64,000 bases of DNA from Adiantum capillus-veneris. Lineage: Eukaryota; Streptophyta; Polypodiopsida; Polypodiales; Pteridaceae. Below are positions 43,603-55,244 of this stretch, one piece after another. The stretch spans positions 147,597,140 through 147,661,139 of the forward strand of contig CM043955.1 of the NCBI GenBank assembly GCA_014529385.2, given 5' to 3'. A program made the translations under genes and the position numbers. Every line of letters starts with the position of its first letter. Position 1 is the stretch's first letter. The notes under the pieces are model-generated. The model was given only the letters and a program-made list of their open reading frames with translations, ran no database searches and was not told the DNA's origin.

Positions 43603-43962
43603 TCACATAACTCGGCAAGAGTTGGCATTCTCATCACTAAAGATGTGAGAGTTAACTTCCGGCGGTGACGCTGCCTCATCTCCATCCACATCTGACAACA
43701 GCAATTGGCCCTTTGGACCGTTCTTGCTCTTGTTACTAACTTTGAAGTTGTTGTTGAATGACTAGAGGTTGTCTAGATGGTCATTGTCGGGGATGTAGTG
43801 ACTCTTGCCGCCCTGAAGATCCACCTTCTTCCCTATCTTCTGAAGACATTTCACCAGTACTTTTGGATCGACGGACCCACCATGAGTGAAGGCAGCAATA
43901 CCCTATATTCCATTGAGGGCTTTCTTCACCCGCTTCATGCAAGCATCGCAGTCTATGGAGAC
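43603..43962 (-). pseudogene. Captured fragment of a host heavy-metal-associated isoprenylated plant protein (HIPP) gene
   Basis: One 120-codon frame with two internal stops. It starts VSIDCDACMKRVKKAL, an HMA domain with the metal-binding CxxC (CDAC). It then has the domain's last part, VDPKVLVKCLQKIGKKVDL, with about 10 residues lost between them. A linker with FNNNFKVSNKSKNGPKG follows, then SDENANSCRVM and a stop. The end closely fits the HIPP C-terminus, and CRVM is a CaaX prenylation box. Just before the first codon the minus strand reads AGATTTAG, which could be an old splice acceptor. It lies between AAATCTAA-type direct repeats inside the CACTA element, in the same orientation as TNPD. 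HIPPs bind metals and attach to membranes through the prenyl group. Confidence 0.82.
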
Positions 43963-44002
43963 CTAAATCTAATCTAATATAACGAAAATCTAAATCTAGC
44001 GT

Positions 44003-44168
44003 AAATAAACATAAATCTAACTAAAAATAAACCTAAATCTAATCTAATTTAACTTAAATAAACCTAAATCTAATTTAACGTAAGTCTACATCTAACCTAA
44101 TCTTTAACGTCTTTTAGGATAGTTTCCTACGACGTTATAACTCTCTTCTTCTTGTGTGTGTGCGCGTG
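44003..44168. repeat. Direct repeat A right of the captured gene piece
   Basis: Partner of 43326-43465 with an extra TTAAATAAACC-type insertion; also followed by TG-rich sequence. A third short GTTTCCTACGACGTTAAA copy lies near 44326. Confidence 0.75.
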
Positions 44169-44339
44169 TGTGGATGTGTGTGCCAATAAAAAGAGATAAA
44201 TGGTATAACCTTTTTATCACCCATGCCAAGTATGATAGATTGGTTATGCCATTTCCCTCTTGAATAATAGGTCTTGAGTTCAACTCCTCGTCGGCTAGAT
44301 CTTTAGGTCTTTTAATTTTAATTAGTTTCCTACGACGTT

Positions 44340-44596
44340 AAATTAGTTTCTCTTTCTTTCTCTCTCAATGTGTGTGCGTTTTTTTGTTTATGCATGTTTT
44401 CTCTCTCTTTTCCTCTCTCAATGTTCTGTTTTTTGTTTATGCATGTTCTCTCTCTCTCTCTTTTCCTCTCTCAATGTGTGCGTTTTTTGTTTATGCATGC
44501 TCTCTCTCTCCTTTTCTCTCTCAATGTGTGTGTGCATTCTTTGTTTATGTATGTGTGTGTGCGTTTTTGTTTATGTTTGTACTCTTTCTCTCTCTC

Positions 44597-44644
<48 letters not shown>

Positions 44645-44651
44645 AAAAACA

Positions 44652-44723
<72 letters not shown>

Positions 44724-44793
44724 GAGAGAGAAAGAGGGGAAGGGAACATGAGAGTGAGGAGAGGGAAGGAGCATACCTGGCTCTCCTTCCTCT

Positions 44794-44866
<73 letters not shown>

Positions 44867-44912
44867 GAGAAGAAAGAGAGAGAGAGAGAGAGAGGGAGAG
44901 CGTTACTTGCTC
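44340..44912. repeat. Microsatellite block (CT, TG, GA)
   Basis: Four related units built on CTCTCTCAATGTGTG, TTTTTTGTTTATGCATG and CT runs (44360-44600). Then (CT)n to 44643, (TG)n 44656-44705, GA-rich sequence, (TG)n 44798-44863 and GA-rich sequence again. Long frames through it are repeat artefacts. Confidence 0.9.
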
Positions 44913-44987
44913 CTTGCTTGAGGGCGCCGAAAAACTCAGATCTGAGATCTGAGTTTTTGGGCGCTCTCTGTTATTTTTTTTAGCCCA

Positions 44988-45115
44988 GCCGGCGTCGCTA
45001 TGAGCATCGCTATGAGCGTCGCAAATTTACTTGTAATTTTGCGACGCATATAGCGACGCTCATAGCGACGCCGGGAATTTCTTTTTTGAGCGTCGCTGTG
45101 TGAGCGTCACTAATA
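44988..45115. repeat. CACTA right subterminal repeats
   Basis: About eight copies of the GCGTCGCTAT-type motif in both orientations, including CATAGCGACGCC, mirroring the left end. Confidence 0.9.
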
Positions 45116-45137
45116 TGAATAGCCTCTTATAGTGCTT

Positions 45138-47340
45138 CTTTCATTGGGATCTTTGATCTACTTCCGTTACGTAGGCTTTTAGTAGATCGAGAATTGTTAG
45201 GTTAGCTATTGCACTTTGGCCATCCGTTTGCGGGTGATAGGCCAAAGAGAAGTTTAGCCTTGTTTCTAAATTCTCAAAGAGACCCTTCCAAAAATTACTG
45301 GTCATTCTAGGATCTCTATCCAACACTATGGATATTGGCAAGCCATGGCACTTGAAGATTTTTGAAATGAAGAGGGTTGCCATTTGATGGGCTTTGATAG
45401 TCTTTTTGACAGGTATAAAATGAGCTTGTTTACTGAACCTGTCTACTATCGTCCATATTCTCGTATTACCATGGATAGACTTAGGCAATCCAAAGATAAA
45501 ATCCATGGATATGCTCTCCCATGGTGAATTAGGGATTGGCAAAAGTTGAAGCAATCCAAGTTGCTTCCCTCTATCAAACTTCGTCTTTTGGCATACCACA
45601 CATTTAGAAACATACTCTTGTATGTTTGCTTTCATGAGGCCAATAGAATTATGTTTCAATCCCCTTTAGGGTAGACTGAATCCCTCTATGCCCTGCATAA
45701 GGAGGAGCATGAGATTCATACATTACTTTCTCATGTAGTGAGCTAGTGACGCATAGTTTATTGTCATAGAGAAGATAACCATCTTGTAAAGTAAATGGTT
45801 CCTCTTTCTTCCCTAGTGCAAGGGCTGAAATCACATCTCTAAAATTGGGATCAATAGTATACTCATCTATCATAGAAGATAGATCATTGTGAGTTGCTAT
45901 GGAAACCGCATTCACTCTTGGCCGTCTTGAGAGTGCATCGGCTACTTGATTATGCTTGCCAGCAATGTGAGCGATATGAAAATGAAATTGCAAAAGGAAA
46001 TTTGCCCACCTCATTTGTTGTTGGAGATCTTGGTCTACGTCATGAAGTACTTAAGACGTTGGTGATCCGTTCGCATAATGAGAGGAGTCCCCAATAAATA
46101 GTGCTTCCATGAGTCTAAGGCATGTAGAACTACGAGGAGTTCCTTTTCATATATGCCTAGAGCTTGCTCAACAGGGTCGAGCCTTCGACTTTCATAGCCT
46201 ATGGCATGCCCTTCTTGAAGCAAAACAGCTCCAAGGCAATCTCCACAAGCATCACATTGGACCTCAAATGGCTTTGAGAGATCCGGTAGTGTAAGCACAG
46301 TTGAGAGATAAGCTTTTCTTTAAGCTTTTTGAAAGCATTGTTCTCCTTGGCAGACCATGTGTACCTAACGTTTTTCTTTGTTAGGTCATGTAATGGTCCT
46401 GCTATTAGTGAGAACTTTTCTATCAAGCGTCTATTGTATGCACACATACCTATAAAGCTTCTTAATTCATGAAGATTCCTTGGTTTAGGCCATCCTTTTC
46501 TTACCTCTAACTTTGATGGATCCATTTGGATGCCATCTTGAGAGATAATGTGACCTAAACACTGAATCTCTTATAAGAAAAATTCACTTTTCTTTCGATT
46601 AACATAAAGTTTATTCTCTCTTAGAACTTGAAATGTTACCTGGAGGTGTTGCTTGTGTTCGTCTAATGAATTAGAGTAGATGATGATATCATCAAAGAAC
46701 ACTTCGGTAAAGGTTCGGTGAGGCTTGAATAGCTTCTCCATCAAGCGGTTGAATGTGGCTGGTGCATTGGTCAAGCCAAAAGGCATGACAATGTATTCGT
46801 AAAGACCAAACGTAGTGCGGAATGTGGTCTTTACAATGTCTTGATCAACTATCCTTATTTGATGATAGCCACTTTTTAGGTCAATCCTACTGAAGTAGGT
46901 AGACCCTTGTAACTTATCAAAATAGGTCTTCTACCTGTGGAACGGGAAACCTATTCTTGATAGTGATCCTATTTAGTGCTCTATAGTCGACACACATACG
47001 ATATGTGCCGTCTTTCTTTTGCACTAGTAGCACATGAGAACAAAATGGAGATGAGCTAGGCCTAACCATGCCCTTCTCAACTAACTCATGCACTTGCCGC
47101 ATAATCTCCTCTTGTCGAGCTTGAGAAACTCTATAAGGATGTTTGTTAGGCGGTGAACTTCCTGGAAGAAGTTCAATTGCATGGTCATCATTGCCTCGTT
47201 TAGGAGGTAGCTCACAAGGGATGTAGTTAATAAAGACATCTTGAAACCCTTGAGAAAATTGGATAACTCTAATTCCTTTTGATTGTGTATATTTTCTTTT
47301 GCTAAACGTTAGGTTCATTTTGAGAATCTTTAACAAAAAT
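45138..47340 (-). pseudogene. Gypsy 2 RT, RNase H and integrase N-terminal part
   Basis: Matches gypsy 1 pol with breaks. RT start near 47200-46917 (KDGTYRMCVDYRALNRI), RT core 46786-46571 (MPFGLTNAPATF, FFDDIIIYS), RNase H 46298-46035, HHCC finger and integrase core 46014-45141 (MDFIFGLPKSIH, DRDPRMTSNFWKG, YHPQTDGQSAIA). The catalytic Glu of the integrase (SEIA in gypsy 1) is Ala here. Stops or shifts occur near 46917, 46571, 46300, 46030 and 45655. The piece ends at the CACTA insertion. Confidence 0.9.
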
Positions 47341-49345
47341 CATGTACACGGAAATAGAGCTCTTTATTGACTTGTTGAAAGATTGTGTATGTACAATGGG
47401 TATAGTGTCACTCATTTCCTTAACATCTATATACATATCTTTTTCCCTGAACTTAAAGGAAATTCTCCTTTCAGGGAATTTAACATTGGCATCCATGCGA
47501 TCAAACCATGGTGCCCCTAGGATTACATCCTCATGCTTCAGAGGAGAGATAAAGAAGTTCACTTTGTCCACATAGCTTTGGACATGGAGCCTCAATTTCC
47601 CGATTAAGGGAGTGACTGAAGCTTCTTGCCCCTTGAAAGCACAGTCTGCAGGCAGGACATCTCCCATCTCGTAGGCTTTTATGCCTAGCTTGGTGGCCAA
47701 CTATATAGATATAAAATTGTGAGTAGAACCAGGATCAAAGAGAATAAAAGCATCATGTTCTCTTACCTTTCCCCAAGCATGGCAGAGAGGAGATCCTTTG
47801 TGGTGAGTTTCATCCTCTTGGATTTCGACCAAGCTCTACGAGGATCATGGCGGTTGTTCTTTTGGGACAAGTGTGGTACGCATGCCCTTGTTCGTCGCAC
47901 TTGAAACATCTGTTATCCTTGCGATAACGCTCAAGCTCTTCAGGAGAGAGTTTATTTTTGCCTTTGTAAACTCCCTTCTCCTTAGCTTTGTTGTTATTGG
48001 AATTGCCCTTAGGAGACTTTTGGACATTGTCCTTCCCCTTAGGCTCATTGGAACCCTTGTTTTCAAGGGCTTAGAATTCCTCTTAGCCCCTGTTTAAAAA
48101 TTGATTCAAGAGTGTATTACTGCCGATATGGTGCGTGGCCTTTAGGAGTTGACATACTCCGCCATTTCTTCGGTTAAGCCCGCACAAAATTGTTGCTTTT
48201 CCTCGCTAAAATCCAACTTTTTGAAGACAGTGGCTTTGAGTTGTAGGTCCCAAAACTTGTCTACATATTTGTGGATGGATTCATAGGGAGAGAGCTTCAA
48301 GCTTTGCCATTCGGTGAGTACTTTGTCTTTGGCATCGGTGGCCAAAAAATGCTTCATAATGGAAGCTCTTAAAGCTTTCCATGTTCGTGGAGCTTCACCG
48401 TTGGCCCATAGGCTAGACCACCATTGTCTGGCGGACTTTTGAAAGTGCATAGCTACATGGTGTAGCTTAGAGGACTCCGTGAAGCCCTCATCTCCGAACG
48501 CCGCATCGAATTGTTGGATAAAGGCCAAGACTTTGTCCGTAGCACCAAAAGTGCCATTGTAGGTAAGAAAAGAGACGGTCTTCCCTCCCTCTTTGAACTT
48601 CTTGAGCTTGGATGACCTCTTCCACACGGCATAGGATTTCCTATGGCCTCTTCTTTTTGATGGTTCAAAGGTTGCACCCTCACTTTCTTCAGAAGATGAA
48701 GAATTTGAGGAAGATGGAGAAGAGGGTGACCTCTTTCCCTCCTTTTTATTTCCTTGATCTTCGTTGTCTTCACCATCACTTTCATAAGAGGAAGAGGATG
48801 AAGAAGATGGAGAAGAGGGTGTCCTCTTTCTCGCCTTTTTCTTCTCTTGATTTTTGTCATCCCTCTTTGAAGTATGGTGTGGAGAAGTATGTGATGGTCT
48901 TCGCCGTTTTGGAGGCGATGGAGAGCATTTAGCCCGCCGTCTTCGTGGAGCCATCTCCGCCGAGGTGGCAGGAGACTCACTTCTTTCTCGTTCCTTCGGT
49001 GGAGGCTCTTGAGTTCTCCTTTGAGAAGGAGATGCGTCATCAAGGAGCAAATTTCTGAGCCCTTCATATGGATCCTCTTCTTCTTCCCGAATCGGAGAGA
49101 GACCTCTTTTGGAAGTCTTGCAAGGAGGCTTCCTAGGTGTTCTCTCGTCATGGTGGGAAGCTTGGAGAATCCCATGAGCACGAAGCTGCCATTGCACTTC
49201 ATTTTGGAGGGATGGATTGTCATGGCTTGTTGAAGCCTAGAAACAAGATAGTTAACAAGCTTCGGGGCATCATTAGTAGCTTGCTCATTAGCAAAATCAA
49301 AGTTATCAACATTAATTTCACTCTCTTTACTATTGTCAGCATTCT
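47302..49345 (-). pseudogene. Gypsy 2 gag and protease
   Basis: The start region has lost one base (ATGCTGAC, against ATGGCTGAC in gypsy 1), and a later base near 49222. Frame 49197-48142 holds the basic Ser-rich region and the capsid (MHFQKSARQWWSSL, KYVDKFWDLQLKATV). The knuckle lies near 47900 and the protease end at 47700-47302. Stops near 48142 and 48075 break the frame. Confidence 0.88.
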
Positions 49346-49740
49346 AACAACTTTTAGGTGTAAACTTTTTAGGTGTACTTTGGCACTTCAAGCCCTATTT
49401 GCTACTTCTCTTTACCCCTTTAGAAAAAGCACTCAAGCTACTGTACCCGTGGCTCGAATACCATTAATTGCAAGGAATAGAAGAGAGGGTCGTTCAACAC
49501 CAAAACAGCACCGTCTCTTGTCAAGCTTCTAATAGCTCAATAGTGGTTAAGCCATAGGCAAGCCTCGTAGGACTCCACTATTGAGACCATAGCTCTCGAC
49601 GGTGATGCCCCGTTAACTGCACAAAGGCAGGCACACTGCAAGGCTGAAAAATCCCTATTCTACTTACTCACATGCAATTAATAGTACCAACCATTTATAG
49701 CTAGCTTGAGGACCTCCCTTCTTGAGCAAGAAAAGAGAAA

Positions 49741-49758
49741 CCTTGTGCTCTGATACCA
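49741..49758 (-). promoter_or_regulatory. Gypsy 2 primer-binding site
   Basis: Minus strand TGGTATCAGAGCACAAGG, one base from the 5' LTR; the same tRNA-Met type as in gypsy 1. Confidence 0.9.
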
Positions 49759-49759
49759 A

Positions 49760-51400
<1,641 letters not shown>

Positions 51401-51405
51401 CAAAT

Positions 51406-52320
51406 TAGTGCATGTTTCCATTCTTCAGCTTACTCAACTTCTCTTGACCTATTAAATATACAAGGTGAGTGGTTTCACAATGGATATCATTGAATTGAGC
51501 TACCACAACGTTTCTCTCAAAGACCCAAAGGTTTCAAGCTTTCAACATAGCTTGGTTCTAAAATTTTCTCCCTCCCATGAACCAATTCATTCCTACAGAA
51601 GAGCACCTTCCATGTCCTCTGAACCCATTTGCAAATTTTAGTGACAAGATCGTGTGAGGTAAGGCAGTCTTTAAATAGATGCAAGGGATCCTCCAGTGCT
51701 ATTTTGCACCTAGAGCAAGTGAGCCCTCTAGCAAGAATCTTATTCCAAGATGGGATTGCACCCCACAATAACCTTCCAAGTGTATATCTTCATTGAGCTT
51801 GGCCATTTGCCTCCCACATGTTGTTTACACTCTTTAGTGACTTCTCTTCTAACCAATTCACTGCCCACAATTAGATGAACCAATCCACTTTGTACACCAA
51901 CTTGTTATATGTTCCCAATTTTTTTGGAATTGCAAATTTTTTTTCTCCGGACCAATGCCAAGCTTACCAATGGAGTTATATCCCGATGTCTGAGTATTGG
52001 ACTATTGCACATAACTTCTGAGATTCCACTAATCAATAGACTTTCATTTAGATTTAAACTATGTTGCACCACCAATTGGTCGATATCCTTTCAGTAGAAG
52101 TTGCCATCATTCCAAAAATGTGCTAGCTTGGAGATCCCTTCATTATTCAATTGTCTAGCAACTTCCCTCCAAAAGCTATTCAAGGATTTTTTGCCTAGTT
52201 TGGAGGATACTAGTTTAGAGGCAATTTTGATTTTTAGGGTGAACCCCTTCCTTGGTTATATACAGAAGCTTCAGATAAGTTGCATGCAACTGAACTTTGT
52301 CCTAGAATCTTGTTAGTATG
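51406..52320 (-). pseudogene. LINE 2 remnant: zf-RVT region of ORF2
   Basis: The frame 51768-51517 has the zf-RVT pattern: LWGAIPSWNKILARGLTCSRCK, then DPLHLFKDC and helix-rich sequence. Upstream, to about 52320, are short pieces with many stops. Downstream, ERNVVVAQFNDIHCETTHL runs to the gypsy 2 junction and continues at 34286. No RT core remains. Confidence 0.6.
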
Positions 52321-52441
52321 TCTGCAAAAGTGTGGTAAATGATGAATTAAGGAGACTTCCTTGAGATTCTCTCTATCTCTCACTCTCGTCTCTCAAGTGT
52401 AGGCGTCTCTCTCCCACTCTTTCACTCTATCTGGTTGCATG

Positions 52442-52443
<2 letters not shown>

Positions 52444-52535
<92 letters not shown>
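52444..52535. repeat. (CT)n microsatellite
   Basis: About 46 CT units. The plus-strand frame that runs from here to 52740 has no family resemblance. Confidence 0.95.
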
Positions 52536-52537
<2 letters not shown>

Positions 52538-53044
52538 GTGTATGGGCGCTCCTTAGCTTTCCAAGAAGGAGACCTACTACGGTATTTGCAAAGGAGCAGT
52601 ACCATATCAATACAATGGTTGAAAAATCAGAGCAAAGCTCTAAAGATGAGCCTGAACTCTTGAATGAGAAAATAGATAACCATGGATGGAGAGGTATTGA
52701 GGGGCTTGTAGACTCAACATTCAGCTCAATCAAGGAGTAGGCATTCAGAGAGGGCTGAAAGATGCTCTCATTTTCATGGATCTCAAAATTCAGACCTAAA
52801 GGAAAAGGTGAAGGTTCAGACCAATGCTAGTGATGGTAGTCAGGAGAAGCAACGACACACTGGGAGTCAAAACAGAGGAATGAACCAGACACTGTAACTA
52901 AAACACGTTTCGGTATAATGACAGATTGGATGCTAATACAAACCACTACTATAAACACAGGCATAGGGAAAGAAGGTGACAACAAGGAGAAACCCAAACA
53001 CGGGGAGAGATTGAATGACATGAAGATTGCCTTTCGAACATTTA

Positions 53045-53775
53045 AGGCTGGAAAAGGAAGAACGATCTAGATGTACACATACAGCTTTTTGACCAATATG
53101 TGAATCTAAAAGATATCAATGAAGATGAATGGGGAGAATGATTTCCAAAGACTCTAAAGAATGCGGCTAGGAAATGGTATTACCATACCCAACATGCAAA
53201 CTTCGGACATATGGGAAACTGAAAGAAAACATTTCTTCCAGAATACAGTGAAAATCATGGGGGTGAGGACATTCTCTTTGAGCTGGACAAGATCAAGCAG
53301 AAAAGTTGTCAGTGAGTAGCTATGTGAAAAAGATCAAAAGCTAACAAGAAAATTGAAAGAACTACCTTCATTGAAAGAGGATGCGTGCTTGGTTTTTGAG
53401 TGGATTCAAAAGCAAGAAGCTTAGGGAGCAATAGGTACATGCATCAGCCAAAATTTTCTAGTGATCGGGTACAAAGAGCTCTAAAGAGCACTAGGCTAAG
53501 AAGAAAAAGGCATAAAGAGAGAATAAATTTAAGTGATAGTAACTCATCAACTAAGGAGTCAAGCTGTAGTTCCACCTCAAGTTCATCTAAAAGTGGGTCT
53601 GAAGATCAGGAAAAGACTAAGAAGAAGGTCTCCTAGATGAAGAAGATAGAAGAGATGTTGAAGCAAATTACGGAGATGTTGAAGACCAAATCATCAGTGG
53701 GGAAGGTTGAGACTAGGTGTATGAAGTGTAAGTCAAAAGAACACAAGTCTAACGAGTGTTTTCAATGCCCTTAGT
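53045..53775 (+). pseudogene. Decayed gypsy-type gag with intact zinc knuckle
   Basis: The plus-strand frame contains LDVHIQLFDQYVNLKDIN, then FPKTLKNAARKWYYH, the capsid pattern of plant gypsy gag. Stops lie within (for example after EDEWGE and MGN). A Ser/Lys-rich region follows (about 53500-53630). The knuckle CMKCKSKEHKSNEC at 53718-53759 is a perfect CX2CX4HX4C. No protease or RT follows before the next element. Confidence 0.65.
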
Positions 53776-53779
53776 ATAA

Positions 53780-54060
53780 AGCATTCGGACATCTATGGAA
53801 TAATTAATTGTAAGATTAGAATCCATCATTTTAAGTCAAGGATGTCTCTATGATAGCACTGAAAAATCTCTTGGGGTGGTAAATCCCAATGTGTTGTGCC
53901 TAAGTGTTGGGTGATCAGACATTAACTGGGAACTAACATTGATCGTTCATTCTACATAAAATAATAAGGACTGATAACCCTAATCACTACTGTGTCTCCT
54001 CTTCTTCTCTCTTCTCCATTGAGGCACACCCACATGCACATGCTCTCACTCACGCACTTC
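53780..54060. other. Possible LTR or spacer before a PBS
   Basis: Between the gag remnant and the PBS at 54064. Given that PBS, its right part is probably the end of an LTR, but I could not find the partner LTR or a clear TG start. Confidence 0.3.
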
Positions 54061-54063
54061 AAC

Positions 54064-54081
54064 TGGTATCAAAGCTTGAGG
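54064..54081 (+). promoter_or_regulatory. Primer-binding site of a truncated copia-type element
   Basis: TGGTATCAAAGCTTGAGG, one change from the usual tRNA-Met PBS core. It lies about 0.9 kb upstream of a copia gag remnant on the same strand. Confidence 0.55.
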
Positions 54082-54939
54082 ATTATAGAGCACCATTGGA
54101 GCTTGGCAGGGAAGCAGCCTGAAAGTAGGCAAAGCACAACAAAAACTTTTGCATGTTTTACAGATCTGTTTTTGTATATTAAAAGGTGTCCATTAAGGCC
54201 AATTCTTACCTTCGTTGACTGATTTTCTATGCTCTACAACTTTTCAAAAGAAATTTTTCTTTCTAAATCCTCACTGATTTTGAGTTACGTTGCTCACACT
54301 GCATGTAATTCATGTATCACAGGCTACAAAGTTTTGCACATCAAATTTCTCTTGGTCAAAATCAGTGTTTCAAGACAACTACCACAATTTTTGACCATTA
54401 GTTTTGTGCTCTATAGCTTTGGAGAAGGTGATTTTTGCAAATTCCACACTGTTTGGGAGTTATCTACTTCAAAAACTACGGCGGTCTACTTTTACACCTC
54501 CTTCTGTATATAAGTTTTCATTGCATACTATTTTTGCAATCTTTATCATACATGAACATTGATGTAAGATCTTGTGGGTCTATTAAATCACACAAACCAT
54601 CGTAACGGCTACAAAAAAAGCGTTTTTATGGTTGATGGAAGATCTTATGTGGTTTATGTATTGACAGAAATATGCAAAGCCCATTTTTGAGGGTTGTGGT
54701 AAGGTTTTATTGATTTGGGGGATTATCAAATGTGGAGATTATTTCAATGATATAGATACTGGAGGATGCCCCCGACATCCTTATAGTTTTGGCATCGACA
54801 TATGATGTATGTTTATGCGGTTGGTGTAGTATTGGTGTGCATTCATTGACCTGCCATTATTGGCATTGGTGTTATCTTTATGCGTAAGCATTTGACAATG
54901 TTCAGTTGGTCAGAGACATTTGCTTGTTAGTCCACCATC
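54082..54939. other. Leader-like stretch with no recognised gene
   Basis: AT-rich, short frames only. By position it would be the leader and start of gag of the truncated copia element. Confidence 0.35.
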
Positions 54940-55244
54940 ATGCTTACTTGTCAAAGAATGTGTACTTCAATGTAAACAAGCAAAAGACTCGCTATGGTTG
55001 TGAAAAAAGTTATGTGACTTGCAAGTATGAGAAGAAAAGTGAAGCATTGTAGGTTTATTGGATGAAGAAATTTGTTGATTTGAAGATGGATGAGGGCACA
55101 CCCATGTGAAACCATCCCAATGGATTCAACACAATTTTCAATCAGCTTACTGCACAAGGAATCGACTTTGACGATTCTGTCAAAGCAATGTTTTTGCTAG
55201 TTTTACTTACCAAAGAGGTTAACAAGAAGAATCTTGATGCTTCT
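54940..55244 (+). pseudogene. Copia gag fragment interrupted by gypsy 3
   Basis: The plus-strand frame reads LSKNVYFNV, VYWMKKFVDLKMDEG and FNTIFNQLTAQGIDFDDSV, with stops. It matches the gag of copia 2 (AKNVYFNI, FHTIFSQLIAQEIVF). It ends where the gypsy 3 LTR starts, and no continuation is seen at the other end of gypsy 3. Confidence 0.75.

Larger units (their letters stand above)
36940..45134 (-). mobile_element. CACTA (En/Spm) DNA transposon inserted in gypsy 2
   Basis: 8195 bp. The left end is CACTACAAGAGGTTGT and the right end, inverted, is CACTATAAGAGGCTAT. The 3-bp TSD CTT is at 36937-36939 and 45135-45137, and removing the element and one CTT restores gypsy 2 colinearity with gypsy 1. 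Both ends carry dense AGCGACG/CGTCGCT subterminal repeats. Inside, on the minus strand, are a TNPD-type transposase gene, a transposase_24-type second gene, and a captured piece of a host HIPP gene. Both transposon genes have nonsense changes, so this copy is probably non-autonomous now. Confidence 0.95.

Noticed and set aside
44215-44300. tRNA-like GAGTTCAACTCC motif inside the CACTA element
   Set aside because: No convincing A box or acceptor stem; too weak to call a SINE or tRNA.
44368-44921. Long frames of Cys/Val, Leu/Ser and Arg/Glu repeats
   Set aside because: Translation of (TG)n, (CT)n and (GA)n microsatellites in all frames; not genes. The same applies at 4.5, 18.3, 50.9 and 52.4 kb.
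52435-53636. Plus-strand frames of 70-100 codons beside the CT repeat
   Set aside because: No conserved motif except the gag remnant reported from 53045; the first frame is mostly CT repeat.
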